DNA of 64,000 nucleotides. Origin: Muscardinus avellanarius. Taxonomy: Eukaryota > Chordata > Mammalia > Rodentia > Gliridae. Shown in pieces: positions 11,071 to 21,615 of the stretch. The position numbers were made by a program, and so were the translations under genes. The notes beneath the pieces were generated by a model. It was given only the letters and a program-made list of their open reading frames with translations, was not told the origin of the DNA and did no database searches. Within the stretch, counting starts at the first letter, position 1; the number at the start of each line of letters is the position of its first letter. Location: positions 114,261,415-114,325,414 of the forward strand of contig OY726564.1 in assembly GCA_963383645.1 (NCBI GenBank). Reading direction: 5' to 3'.

Positions 11071-11278
11071 AAGGCAAGTACTATTTGAGGGAAGAGTCCA
11101 GGGTAGTGGGCACTTGGTTATCTCATTACTCCAAACAGTGAAACTCTATAATAAACATCAATAGTCTACTTTTATAGAGGATGGTAACATCCACAGAATT
11201 GTCTGAAATCAACTGGCAAATAAATGAGGGGAAGCATAATTTAATACAAATTCTCTAACCCCCAAAGTCAAATATATG

Positions 11279-11480
11279 AGCTGGGCATGGTGGTATATGG
11301 CTGTTACCCCAGTGTTTGGGAGGCTGAGACAGGAAGATTGTGAGTGTAAGGCCAGCCTCAGCAACTTAGCCAGACCCCATTTCAAAATAAAAACTAGAAC
11401 TGGTGGTGCATCTTGGAGGTAGAATGTCTCTGGGTTCAACCTTCAGTACCAAAATACAAAATAAAAAAGCAAAGCAAAAC
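11279..11480 (+). mobile_element. B1-dID-type SINE (old copy)
   Basis: Diverged forward dimer: GAGCTGGGCATGGTGGTATA, GCCAGCCTCAGCAACTTAGC and GGGTTCAACCTTCAGTACC, with an A-rich tail. Confidence 0.92.
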
Positions 11481-11534
11481 ATGTGGAAACTCCTAATGTT
11501 CCTGAGTCTAAATTAACAATTTCTCACGTTTTTG

Positions 11535-11613
11535 TGGGGGGAGGAAGGACTAAAGCTGTCCTCATTTATACTAAGCACATGTGCCATCATTGAGCTACAC
11601 CACCAACCCCCAA
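11535..11613 (-). mobile_element. ID-type SINE fragment
   Basis: Reverse complement of an ID core: CTAAGCACATGTGCCATCAT followed by TGAGCTACACCACCAACCCC. It is highly diverged. Confidence 0.6.
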
Positions 11614-11862
11614 ATTCTCACTTTTGGGGGCTTGGCATGACTCTAATAAAATGCACCCTTAATTTTTATCTTTACTTGATAACTTTTAAAAAATCTCCAT
11701 CCCATCCCTTCTGGTACAAGAATACACATACATATATATAGCCCTCTTTTTCTTCAAATATTTTCACAAATACAGTCTTCTTTTGGACTATTACATTGCC
11801 ACGAAGAAGACAGGCACGGTGTCATATGCCCACTTTACAATGAAGAATACAAATGCAATTAC

Positions 11863-12051
11863 TTTTTTTTGGTGGTACTGGGGTTCCTGGAAACCCTTCT
11901 ACTTCTGGGCTACACTCCCAGACCTATATTTTTATATTTTTATTTGGAAACAGGGTCTCCTAAGCCAGCGCGGCTGGCTTCAAACCTGCGTGATCCTCCT
12001 GTCTCTGCCTCCCAAACGTGGGGATTACAAGCGTGCGCCACCATGCCCGGC
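11863..12051 (-). mobile_element. B1-dID-type SINE, young 'hairpin' subfamily
   Basis: GGTGGTACTGGGGTTCCTGG ... GCGTGCGCCACCATGCCCGGC. A perfect 19-bp hairpin (aagccagcgcggctggctt) lies at 11962-11980. Target duplication tgcaattac at 11854-11862 and 12052-12060. Confidence 0.96.
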
Positions 12052-12060
12052 TGCAATTAC

Positions 12061-12869
12061 CTTTTAAACATTTGTGTAACACAGTGATGCATTCCTCCAC
12101 TTCACTAATACGGGACGATAACACATCTAAAAAGAATTTGGTTGACATCAAAGGTGGTGGAGTGGGGTACAATTCAAAAATAATGAAGATGGGGTCAATA
12201 GAGCAAGGTCCAGGTCACCTACAATGGCCCTCTATAATTTTCCAAGCCACACTTTTCTTATCTATAAAATAAAAGGAATGATTCCGTCAGCTTCTGGGAA
12301 ACGAGGGGGTAAAGCAGCAGTTTGAGTCTATTACGTAGTTAAAATGGTTGAACTTCAAGACCCAAGCCACACAGCCTCAGTTCCCTTGAAATTTCACATC
12401 CATCCAAGGAAACTCTGAATCTTCAAACCAAACAGCCTCACATAGTGCAGGAAACAGACATTCTCACCGCCTCAACGAAGAAGAATGTCCGGGAAAAGGG
12501 GAAACAAAGAGAGAAAAATGTAAATAGCAGCCCATATATTCTGAATAAAAATGACCACACTCGGAAAAATCTCTTCTTCCCTGAGGGAACTTAAGAGAAC
12601 AGACGGTTGCAGTCAAATGTGCGGTGATATTATTTTCTGTTTCTCTTGTCAGGAGGGATTCCGTCTTTGAAATATGTCTAGCCAAACTGCAGATTTCAGT
12701 TCCATGATTAATGAACTAAATTGCATTTTATTTCTTAAATGTGTTGAGGATTCCTCCTGTGGTCTCCCCCGATCTCAAGGATTATGCTGCTGAGCAGCAC
12801 ATCTGGTTACGGGCTCCGAGAGCTCCGGTGCTGATCTTTCTTTACCCCCTTAGAAAGAGTCAAAGTGGA
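12061..12869. other. Intronic sequence, no feature recognised
   Basis: Unique AT-rich sequence. No supported gene or repeat. Confidence 0.45.
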
Positions 12870-13284
12870 GCCAGGCGCATGCCTGTAATCCCAGTACTTG
12901 AGAGGCTGAGACAGGAGGATTATGGCTTCAAGGCCAGCCTTGGCAACTTAGATCCTCAGCAACTTGGTGAGACCCTGTTTCAAAAATTAAAAAATAAGCC
13001 GGGTGTGGTGGCGCACGATTGTAATCCCCGTGCTTGGGAGGCCGAGACAGGAGGATCGCACAGGTTCGAAGCCAGCCTCAGCTACTTAGTTAGTGAGGCT
13101 CTCAGCAACTTAGTGAGACCCTGTTTCCAAATAAAATATAAAATATGTCTGGGAGTGTAGCCTGGAGGTAGAAAGTCTCTGGGTTCCACCCCCAGTACCA
13201 CACACACACAAAAAAAATTAAAAAATAAAAAGGAATAGGGGTGTAGCTTAAAGATGGCGTACCCCTGAGTTCAATTCCTAGTAC
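12870..13284 (+). mobile_element. Older B1-dID SINE interrupted by a younger one
   Basis: The left half is at 12870-12998 and the ID-like half (GGAATAGGGGTGTAGCTTAA ... GAGTTCAATTCCTAGTAC) at about 13232-13284. A complete second SINE sits in the A-rich linker between them, flanked by ttaaaaaataa on both sides. Confidence 0.85.
12999..13217 (+). mobile_element. B1-dID-type SINE nested in an older copy
   Basis: GCCGGGTGTGGTGGCGCACG start and GGGTTCCACCCCCAGTACCA end, with a short (CA)n in the tail. Target duplication of the linker sequence attaaaaaataa. Confidence 0.94.
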
Positions 13285-13336
13285 AAGGAAGGAAGGAAGG
13301 AAGGAAGGAAGGAAGGAAGGAAGGAAGGAAGGAAGG
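13285..13336. repeat. (GGAA)n microsatellite
   Basis: About 13 GGAA units directly after the interrupted SINE; probably grown from its tail. Confidence 0.97.
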
Positions 13337-13937
13337 GCAAAGTGAGAAACTGCAGAAACTCTTATCGAGCAAGTAGAGTTTTTAAGTGTGATTACTCCCT
13401 GTTCTCCCTTTCTCATAAGGAGAGAGATTAATTATTAAGATTTATGAAATACATCTAATACATAATTTTCACATTTAATTCAGCCTAATTTCATATCACT
13501 TGTTAGTACTCTTCATAAATAAAATGTGTATATTTATCCAGCAAATGTTTTAATGCCACTTGTCTGGGAATAATTTTTAATAGAATTCATAATGATAATT
13601 TATGTCTTCCCCACAATTATGACTGTAGACAAAGGTTGACATCTGGAAAAAAACGTATCCATTTTAATTTTGGGGGAAGTGCTTCTCCCTCTGTCAAATC
13701 CTGCTGCTGCCATGTTCTGAGAGCTTGCTCCCCTCTGACCATCATCCTACAAAGTACAGAAGTACAGAAAAATAAGTGCTGTTCTCCTCCGTTTTGTTTA
13801 TTTCTTGGCAAAAGTACATATGAGTTTTAAGACATTTAATAAAAAGAGAGTTCAAGATCTAGGGACAAATAGTAACAGACGTTTTTCTTCAGTGATAGGT
13901 TCTCCCTGCTTGGTGCTTACTCTGTGGCGCTCGCTCC
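13337..13937. other. Intronic sequence, no feature recognised
   Basis: AT-rich unique sequence with no supported feature. Confidence 0.45.
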
Positions 13938-13942
13938 TTCCT

Positions 13943-13958
13943 CTCTTTCTTTCTTTCT

Positions 13959-14037
<79 letters not shown>
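13943..14037. repeat. (TTTC)n microsatellite
   Basis: About 95 bp of TTTC units with one slip near 13958. Confidence 0.97.
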
Positions 14038-14221
14038 AAAACCAAACTATGTAAAAACTCATGTTGTGAGTCGTAGCTCTCCACCTGTGGTCCAGGCATA
14101 TCCTTTAGGTATCATTCCGGCTTTTTTCCCTCAGTTCAAAAGGAGACCTGTGCTCAGGTCTAGGGAAGGCTCCCAGCTAGGACCAGCAGAAAAGAGCGGC
14201 AGCGTGCCCTCTGCAGGACTC

Positions 14222-14313
14222 AGGGCTGGACCTGAGCAGGCTCCAGGACTGCGCCCCGACTCATCTGGGCAGGCTTAGGGCTGGACCTGAGCAGGCTCCA
14301 GGACTGCGCCCCG
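14222..14313. repeat. 37-bp exact direct repeat, period 55
   Basis: Positions 14222-14258 and 14277-14313 are identical (AGGGCTGGACCTGAGCAGGC...). An 18-bp spacer lies between them. Confidence 0.95.
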
Positions 14314-14585
14314 GCTCCCAGCATCCTCCGGGCAAGCTTTTGTTTGTTTGGATGATTTTTCTGATGAGAACAAGTGAGTTCAATGTTTATGTATCTCCTG
14401 AACTTAGGAGAAACATGATCTTTGAAAATTGGATTAAAAATTCCTCTTCTGATTAAAGAAAAATCAGTAATGAAGAATGCTAATACATTATAATTCAAAA
14501 TTATGCATGAAATTAAAAGAAAGTATTTTCATTCTAAACTTTTAACCACACCTTCCCTGGAGGTGGTGAAATATAGGTCACTTCC

Positions 14586-14621
14586 GTATGTATGTATGTA
14601 TGTATGTATGTATGTATGTAT
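14586..14621. repeat. (TATG)n microsatellite
   Basis: Eight or nine TATG units adjoining the tail of the following SINE. Confidence 0.95.
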
Positions 14622-14831
14622 TATGTAGTATTGGGGATTGAACCCAGGGGCATTCTACCTCTGAGCTTCACCCCCAGCCCTATTTATTTTTTTTATTTTT
14701 TATTTTGAAATAGGGTTTCACTAAGTTGCTGAGAGCCTCACTAAGTAGCTGAGGCTGGCTATGAACCTGTGATCCTCCTGTCTCAGCTTCCCAGGTGCTG
14801 GGATTACAAGTGTGTGTTACCACACCCAGCT
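14622..14831 (-). mobile_element. B1-dID-type SINE
   Basis: Reverse-oriented dimer: AGTATTGGGGATTGAACCCA, GGGTTTCACTAAGTTGCTGA and GTGTTACCACACCCAGCT. Confidence 0.93.
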
Positions 14832-15849
14832 CCCATTGATTTATTTAATGTAAAGTAATACATTTTTCTAAAATGACCACTTATCATGCTCTGATAGAAC
14901 TTTATAATTAAAAAAATAATTGCAGCTAGAAAGCAGAGAGAGAGAGTAGAACCAGACTCTATCAAAAATACCTCTTGATTTATTTGCTTTCGGTAGCTGT
15001 GTTATACACTGTGGAATTTATCCACCACCACCCTAAAAGTCTCGAGTCTTAAGAAAATTCTCAAGGCAAGTTAACAATCATAAAACATTCAAAATCAATC
15101 AAGCAATCACTAAGCCAAACATGAGAAGGAGGGAGGGGGAGGGCTAAATGAGTAGTGTGTGCAGGTGTGCCTCTACCATGTTGTACTCCATTAAGATGTA
15201 TGACTACATGCATAATAAAAATTTTTAAAAAATGCAGAGCCAGGCACTGATTGTTTCTAGAATAAGTGAGGAGGAAAGGGGTTGTGGGATCTGGACCACC
15301 GAGGCAGTCAGGGGTCTCAGGAGAAGAGGTGGCAGCAGGAGGTCCTTGTAGATAAAGAGAGTAAGTCTGCAGCCAGGGGCGAGGCGTGGAGCTAGGACCA
15401 TTCAGATGAGAAATCAGAGATGCAGAAGGGATGCTGCACCTGGCCACAGAGGCCAGCTCCCAGCTCTTGGGAGCCCTAGGGAAGCAGTGCCCCTGCCCTC
15501 CTGTGAGCAGATGGGCAGGATGCTGCAATGGGGTGGAGATAAGAGATGAGATGGAGTGGTTAAAAAAAGAAGTAGGATAAAATTCAGACTTAATGTAGAA
15601 AAGAATGAAAAGCAATCGTGTGTTCTAAAGAAGGGGAGAGCTGTGATTTTTTTTTAAACAATGTGTGTGTTGAAGAAACTAACTTCTCATCCAATAAATA
15701 AGCTCCGAGGATCTGTGTTACCCTCTCTGTCCATCACCTGCACAGGGAGGGTGAGCGTTCACGGGGGAGAACAGATGGGGGAGGAGGTGGTACCGCCATG
15801 CAGGCAAGATACACTACAGGAGATGGGCCCAAGTGACTTTAGAAGGGTT
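14832..15849. other. Intronic sequence, mostly unassigned
   Basis: Mostly unique. The segment at about 15100-15230 (GTTGTACTCCATTAAGATG ... CATAATAAAAATTT) resembles the 3' end of rodent L1 elements on the plus strand, but it is too short to be sure. Confidence 0.4.
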
Positions 15850-16049
15850 GGCCGGGCCTGGTGGCGCATGCCTGTAACCCTAGTGCTTGGGAGGCTGAGG
15901 CAGGAGGATCCCAGGCTGGTGGCCAGCCTCAGCAACTTAGTGAGGCCCCCTGCAACTTAGTGAGGCCCTTTTACAAAATGAAAAATAAAATAGGGCCAGG
16001 GATGTGGCTGGGAAGGAGAATGCCTCTGGATTCAACCCCCAGTACCACA
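15850..16049 (+). mobile_element. B1-dID-type SINE
   Basis: GGCCGGGCCTGGTGGCGCAT start, GGGCCAGGGATGTGGCTGGG in the ID-like half, and CAACCCCCAGTACCAC end. It runs into a purine microsatellite. This is the last SINE before the transposon-free zone. Confidence 0.93.
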
Positions 16050-16180
16050 AGAGAAGAAGAGGGAGGAGGGGGGGAGGAGGAGGAGGAGGGGGAGGAGGGG
16101 GAGGGGGGGAGGGGAGGAGGAGGAGGGGGAGGGGAGGAGGGGAGGAGGAGGAGGGGGAGGGGAGGAGGAGGAGGGGGAAA
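16050..16180. repeat. (GGA)n/(GGGGA)n polypurine repeat
   Basis: About 130 bp of G/A-only sequence on the plus strand, grown from the preceding SINE tail. It gives spurious glycine/arginine/glutamate and proline/serine frames. Confidence 0.96.
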
Positions 16181-18595
16181 ACTTACCAAGAACTGGAGAT
16201 GAACTGAATGGAGGTGAAAAGGAAGGAGAGTCAAGGATGGGTCTGAGATGTCTGAGTTTCACATCAGATGTGGGAAAAGAGAAAAACACTCAGACAATCA
16301 GACTGGAGATAGATAGCTCATTATTCTCTGTCTCTTCTTGAGGTGGAGCACTTCTGTGACATTCAAATGGAAATGTCAAATGGGGGCTGTGTGTGTGAAT
16401 CTACACCTCTAGAGAGGTGGGTCTTAAGACTGCAGTGGGAGTCACGGTATATAGGCAGGCCGCTATGGAATAGGTGGCTCTTACCTAGTGCGTCGGCAAA
16501 GAGCACGGGGTGGACAGCCCTGGCAGAAGCTGCTAAACGCCTAGTACTTGGGCTGGATCATAAAGGCAAGAAAGGCCCTGGGCGACCCAGCAGAAGCTCG
16601 TTCTGCTACTGATAAGCATTGACACGCTCAGCCAACATGTTGATGACCGTCCCAGTCCCAGAGTGAAGTGCCTCCTATCAACAGGCCAGTATTCAGGGAA
16701 GAAAGTGGCAGAAAATGGAACGTCAAAATGCACATGATTATTCAGAGTTACTTCCCAATCTGGATTAGTGGTGATATAGGACCGGGCCAAGGTCTACATG
16801 TTTAGGTCCAATACCTACTCCATTCCACTCGAAATTTAAATCCTGTCTATTTATGAGTTGCCGGAAAGAGGAACGGAATGATAGCCGATCTCCCAAACCA
16901 CAATTCCCAAGAAGTCTCCAACTAAGTTGTTATAAAATGAACTAGCAGAGAGGAACAATACACGTAGCTATCTGGTGTGTCAATGTAATTGAGCTTGACA
17001 GATCTCTCCCTTCCTGAGAATTCTAGAAAACGGTATTTAGGAGGCCTCTGTGGCCTCTTAAGTCCCAGTTTTCTCTGCGGCGCGCAGATCTTCACCAGAC
17101 ATTCAGGGCAGAGCGTGTACAAAGAAGGAAAAGGACCTTAGACAGGCCGGGAGGCGGAAGGCAGGCTCCCTCACCACCCACCAAGCCCACTCCAATCTCC
17201 CCAGGCTTCCCCTCCACAGACTCACACCAAATCCTGTGAAAATTGCACAACGGCTGGAGGAAAACGTGGTCCTCTGCATGTGCCTGGAGTCCCGGCCAGC
17301 CCTACGCTGCCCACAGTCAGGCCGACTGAACTGCGCACACCCTGGCTCAAGCCTTGACTGAGCCGGGCCCCTTGAGCTTGAAGTTGCGTATCAGAGTCCT
17401 CTTGGAAAGATTTGGCTGTTTTAAATATATCTTTAAAGTACCAGGAGCACACCCGTCGATTTTTATGCTCATTTATATATATGCCACCTTCCAGCCCTAT
17501 GAGGCTCCTTACAACATAATCCCATGACTGAGGACAGATGTTACAGTGAATGAGCCCAGTATTCCTAGGCTCCAAATGTTTGTGGGGAAACAGTTTCCTT
17601 TACAGTCTCTGTTTCCTATGAACACCCAGGCAAAACTCTCTTGGAAGGTTCTAGATTAACCACCATAGACGCTAAGAAAGCAACATCTTCCTTCAGTCCG
17701 TTCGGGGCTCCCAGGGCACCTCGCCTTGTGGACCACTGATTTCAGGAAAAAGAAACACATTCTAAAAGTTCTAAAACGTATAAAGGGGGTTAAGAATTGT
17801 TCCTTGTCTGTCCTGTAAGTATTTTGAAACTCTGGCCCTGCAGGGGAGATTGCTGGAGTCAGATCTGGGGATTGAAAGTGGTTTGGGGTGCTCGGATTCC
17901 ATGTTCACACAAGATTTGTTCTTCTTCTGAGGCCCGTTGGCAGCATCTAAGTAATGGCTGCCAGTCCTCTCAGATCTGCCCTTCTTTTCTTAAACACTTT
18001 AAATTCATGGGCACAAAAATCCCACCTTTCCAGGGGGTCAAACCCTTTCCTCACCAGAAAACCCAAGGTACCAATTCTAGTGCCCACCCCTCTAGTGCTG
18101 GTCTTCTGGTCCCACTGGCCTCTTGCCTCCTGCTCACCTGGACCCCTGCCCCTCGCTCACAGGAGCAGAGGGGACAGTGCAATCTACCAGCTGTGTCTGT
18201 GCTCCCATCCTGTGTAACAGGCATCACATGGTCCCTGCTGTGTCTTCAGGCCCTGACACTCCCATGGTTTTTGTTCTTTATGCAAAGGTGATTTCCAGCC
18301 TCTCACACCCCCCCCCCCGCCCCGCAGGAGTCCAGGGTTGTTTGTTTGTTTGTTTGTTTTTTAATTCAGGGTTTGTCCCAGGCTTGCTCTTGGGGATTGC
18401 GCCCCCTACCTGCTGGCAAAGGGGAGAAGCACCCCTGTGTCTGTCTAGGCTGGCAAGCCCCCCCACCCCAAAGACCCTGTGGCGCAGGCGTCCTTCAATT
18501 TGCAGGGAAAAGGCGGACATGAGGTGAGAGTTTGCATCCTGCTTGGGCAGAGATGGAAACTTTGAAACCAAGGGTTCTGAGGCCTCTGCTTGCAA

Positions 18596-18658
18596 AATTA
18601 ATTCAATGAGGGATTTGTACAATTCAATCGCAAAATTCAGTTCATTGTTGAATTAATT
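18596..18658. promoter_or_regulatory. AT-rich inverted repeat with TAATT cores in intron 1
   Basis: Arms AATTAATTCAA (18596-18606) and TTGAATTAATT (18648-18658) are perfect reverse complements about 40 bp apart, with further ATTCAAT/ATTCAG motifs between them. The TAAT/ATTA cores fit homeodomain binding. Regulatory function is inferred. Confidence 0.3.
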
Positions 18659-18685
18659 CCTCCTCTACCTAAGTCCGTCTGTCTG

Positions 18686-18687
<2 letters not shown>

Positions 18688-18775
<88 letters not shown>
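18688..18775. repeat. (CT)n(CA)n compound microsatellite
   Basis: About 58 bp of CT dinucleotides run directly into about 29 bp of CA dinucleotides, with GTCTGTCTGTC just before. Confidence 0.97.
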
Positions 18776-18777
<2 letters not shown>

Positions 18778-19259
18778 CCAATGTGGCTACACTTTACCAG
18801 AGCACTCCATTCCTGCAAGTGGGTTTCAGTGTCATCTCTCCTCTCTTGTTTATAAAAGTTGCCAACAGCTCCTCAAAAGCCACCAGAATAGGAACAGGAC
18901 CTGTTTTTGCCCTTTTTATAATCTGCGTCTTGATAGTTCAAATTAACATTCATATTCTGTTTTCCTCCTTGGAATCTTGGCAAAGAGGAGTCAATAACCC
19001 TAGAAAGAAGTCCCCGTGTTCTTAGAAATTAGGCGTCTTCCCTGAGTCGGGGCGTCCAGGGGGACCCTCCTCACCCCTGCATTTGAGCGCCGTGGGGACT
19101 GCGGGCTCCTTAAGTTCTGATTGTCCCGGGGTCTTCTGCAAACTCACTTGCGCATGTTCTGATGTGTCCTTTCATCCAGTTTCCTTAACCAACCTCCACT
19201 GCGCCTGTGCGCCCCCACCCCTGTGCTAAAGCACCAAGGGACCCCGCATTCAGCTTCTC

Positions 19260-19400
19260 AGAAAAATTTTTAAGGTGATTCCAGGGTCAGTGACATAGTC
19301 ATTTTTAAAGTTGTAACCCTAAATCAATAGCCCGTAATTGACGGTATGACTGTTTCCTTGCGGCTGCAATACTAAATTAGACATTTAATGCTGAGATTCT
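19260..19400. promoter_or_regulatory. Candidate conserved non-coding block in intron 1
   Basis: This is unique AT-rich sequence with CCGTAATTGACGG, TAAATTAGACATTTAATGC and other ATTA/TAAT cores. It sits 5 kb downstream of exon 1 in the transposon-free zone. It was picked out by composition and position; conservation was not tested. Confidence 0.3.
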
Positions 19401-21559
19401 AGTGCTATTCCAAGAACTTCTGCTCTGCTCCAGGGAAAAGTGAGCCTGCGGGTCTCTGAGCCACCAGAGGACTGCCCCCTCTGTCTCTGCACTTTCCAGT
19501 TTAAGAAGAGAAAAGCAAGTAGTGGTGGTGTGTTGCTTTTTTATTACTGTTTGGGAGTGTTGCCTTTTATAATTGAGTGTCCTCAGCCTGCACACCAAGG
19601 CAGTTGCTTTTCAAGGACGCTGTTGATATGCTTCCTCGTTATCTTTGAACGGGGAGATAAAGAAACCCAAACAGTGGGAGTCACTCGAGGGTTGCGCCCA
19701 GTAAAACCAAGTGGGCAGCGAGAGCCGGTCTGCTGCCCCTCCGTGCTCTCTGAGGTAGCTCTGGAAATGTTTGGATACAAAACGGCCGCAGGAGTTGGTC
19801 TCTTGTCCAAATATTTTTCGGTAAATATCTTGGTCTCTAGCTCTGTGGAAGACTCTGAAAGTCCTGTCGATTGAATGTACAAATAGTTGGACGAAGGGTC
19901 CTGAGCCTCCTGCCTCTTATTTTTCTTCGTGGGAGGGGACTCTTCCTCCCCTTCAAAAACAAAAACAAAAAACAAAAAACAAAAAATACTCTTGTGCCAC
20001 CTGCAAAAGAAAAGTAAGCACGCACAAGCCTTATCTCCTTCTCTGCAAATACTCTTCCGATTTCAAAAGTTGTGCCTTACATGGCTTCTGCTGCCTCTAA
20101 TCTCTCCTAAAGGGTTAACATTTTTTGCAAATTCCAAGAATGGTAGAAAGTGGGCGCCAGCTGGAGATGCAAGGGTCGGGCAGTGAGCACCGCACTGGGC
20201 ACGCAGAGGCTTTTGCAACAACCGGGTAAGCTCAAGCTTCAGCCAAAGAGAGTTCTCCCGGGGTGAACAGTCAGCTTCCGTGCCAGGTACACAATTAAGG
20301 TTGTAAAAGAAACATCTCGTCTAAGATGAAACATCGAATTGTTCTAAGGATCCTCCGAGTTGAAAATGTACAGCTGTCTAATGCCAAGGGGTCCCTGAGG
20401 TAGCTGCTGGTGGGGAGCAGAGTTCAAGCCCGGGATCCCAGCGGATCCTGTCGGTGAAGTAAAAAGGCACCTCTGCTTCTGGACACACTCTTTTCACAGA
20501 GGGCCTGCGGGGGTGACATCTTGTTAGTTCAGAGATGATTTATTCACTGGAACTGGAAAATCTAAAATAATGCCCCTGGGAAGACACAGGAACTGCGGGA
20601 CCCGCCTGACCCCGCACTGCCCGCCTGGCACTTGGACCAGAGCGCTGGGCTCCTGGTACTGAGGCTGCGGAGCCTAAATGCTGGACTGCCGGACTGCAGG
20701 GTTCCCAGGGTGCAAGCAAGAGGAGCTCTTGAACCTTGGGGAGGGTCTCCTGGTCTGTTGAGGTTGGAGATCGGCAGCCCCTGGAGTATTCGCAGCCTGG
20801 GCCCGGCCGCTTCCCCGGTGCTGCAAACTCCAGGTCCCTGGTCCGTTGCTCCAGAGCGGGCAGGAGTTGCTGGACTGACCATTTCTCCAAAAACTGAAGA
20901 AAAGGCCACCCAGCCCCCAGACCCTACATGCAAAATACACAGAATTCACCACCGCCAGGTCTTCACCTTCGCTTTAGGGACTTGGTGACCTCCAGGGATC
21001 AGGGGCTTCACTCCTCACCCCCCAGCAGAGAAAACTTCCAGGCTACCCCTAAGATGAGGTGTGTAATTGGCTCCCCTTTTGAATTGAGATTGAATTGAGG
21101 CCAGGATTCAAATTCAGAATGCTAGCCCCTGGGGGTCCCAGGGTAGAGCCACCTCCGGGGACACCTCTGGCAAAGAAAAGATGGCAAAGGCTTGACAGGA
21201 GGGATGCCTGGCATTATTTTGATGCAAAGTCAATAAGGCCTAGAAAAAGAAATGTTCCTGGTCCCCTAGGCGTTTCTCTGGGAAAGAGGGGTTCTCTGCA
21301 GGAGTGCAGCTGTCTGATGGCTGTCCGATGGAGCCTGCGGTCTTCCCTTTCCCGCCCGCTCACACCGCTCCCTTGGCGAGCTCCCTCCGTTTCCCCGCGG
21401 CTCACCCCCAGCCGCGCCGCGGCCCAGCTGCACACTTAGCACGGGCTTGTGTGTGCGTGTGCGCGCGTGTCTAATTGACTTTCCGTCTACCTTTTTATGA
21501 CTACATGTGTTTCCAACAAAAGGTCTTACGAGGACAATCTGGTTTCACTAATTTAGAGG

Positions 21560-21615
21560 TTGGGGACACGGACGGCAGACGCTTTAGACTTGGGGACATG
21601 GACGGCAGACGCTTT
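21560..21615. repeat. 30-bp tandem duplication
   Basis: Two copies of a 26-bp unit (TTGGGGACAC/TGGACGGCAG...) start at 21560 and 21590. They differ at one base (ACACGG versus ACATGG). Confidence 0.9.

Noticed and set aside
12741..13160. Frames with repeated 'HACNPRAWEAETGG'-like peptide seen at many places (672-890, 12741-13160, 37309-37524, 39459-39674)
   Set aside because: This is the usual translation of the B1/7SL-like half of SINEs, not a protein family.
15971..16289. Gly/Arg/Glu-rich and Pro/Ser-rich frames
   Set aside because: Low-complexity translations of the (GGA)n repeat.
20540..20988. Several overlapping open frames on both strands in GC-rich sequence
   Set aside because: Open frames are expected by chance at high GC. 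No start, splice or domain evidence.
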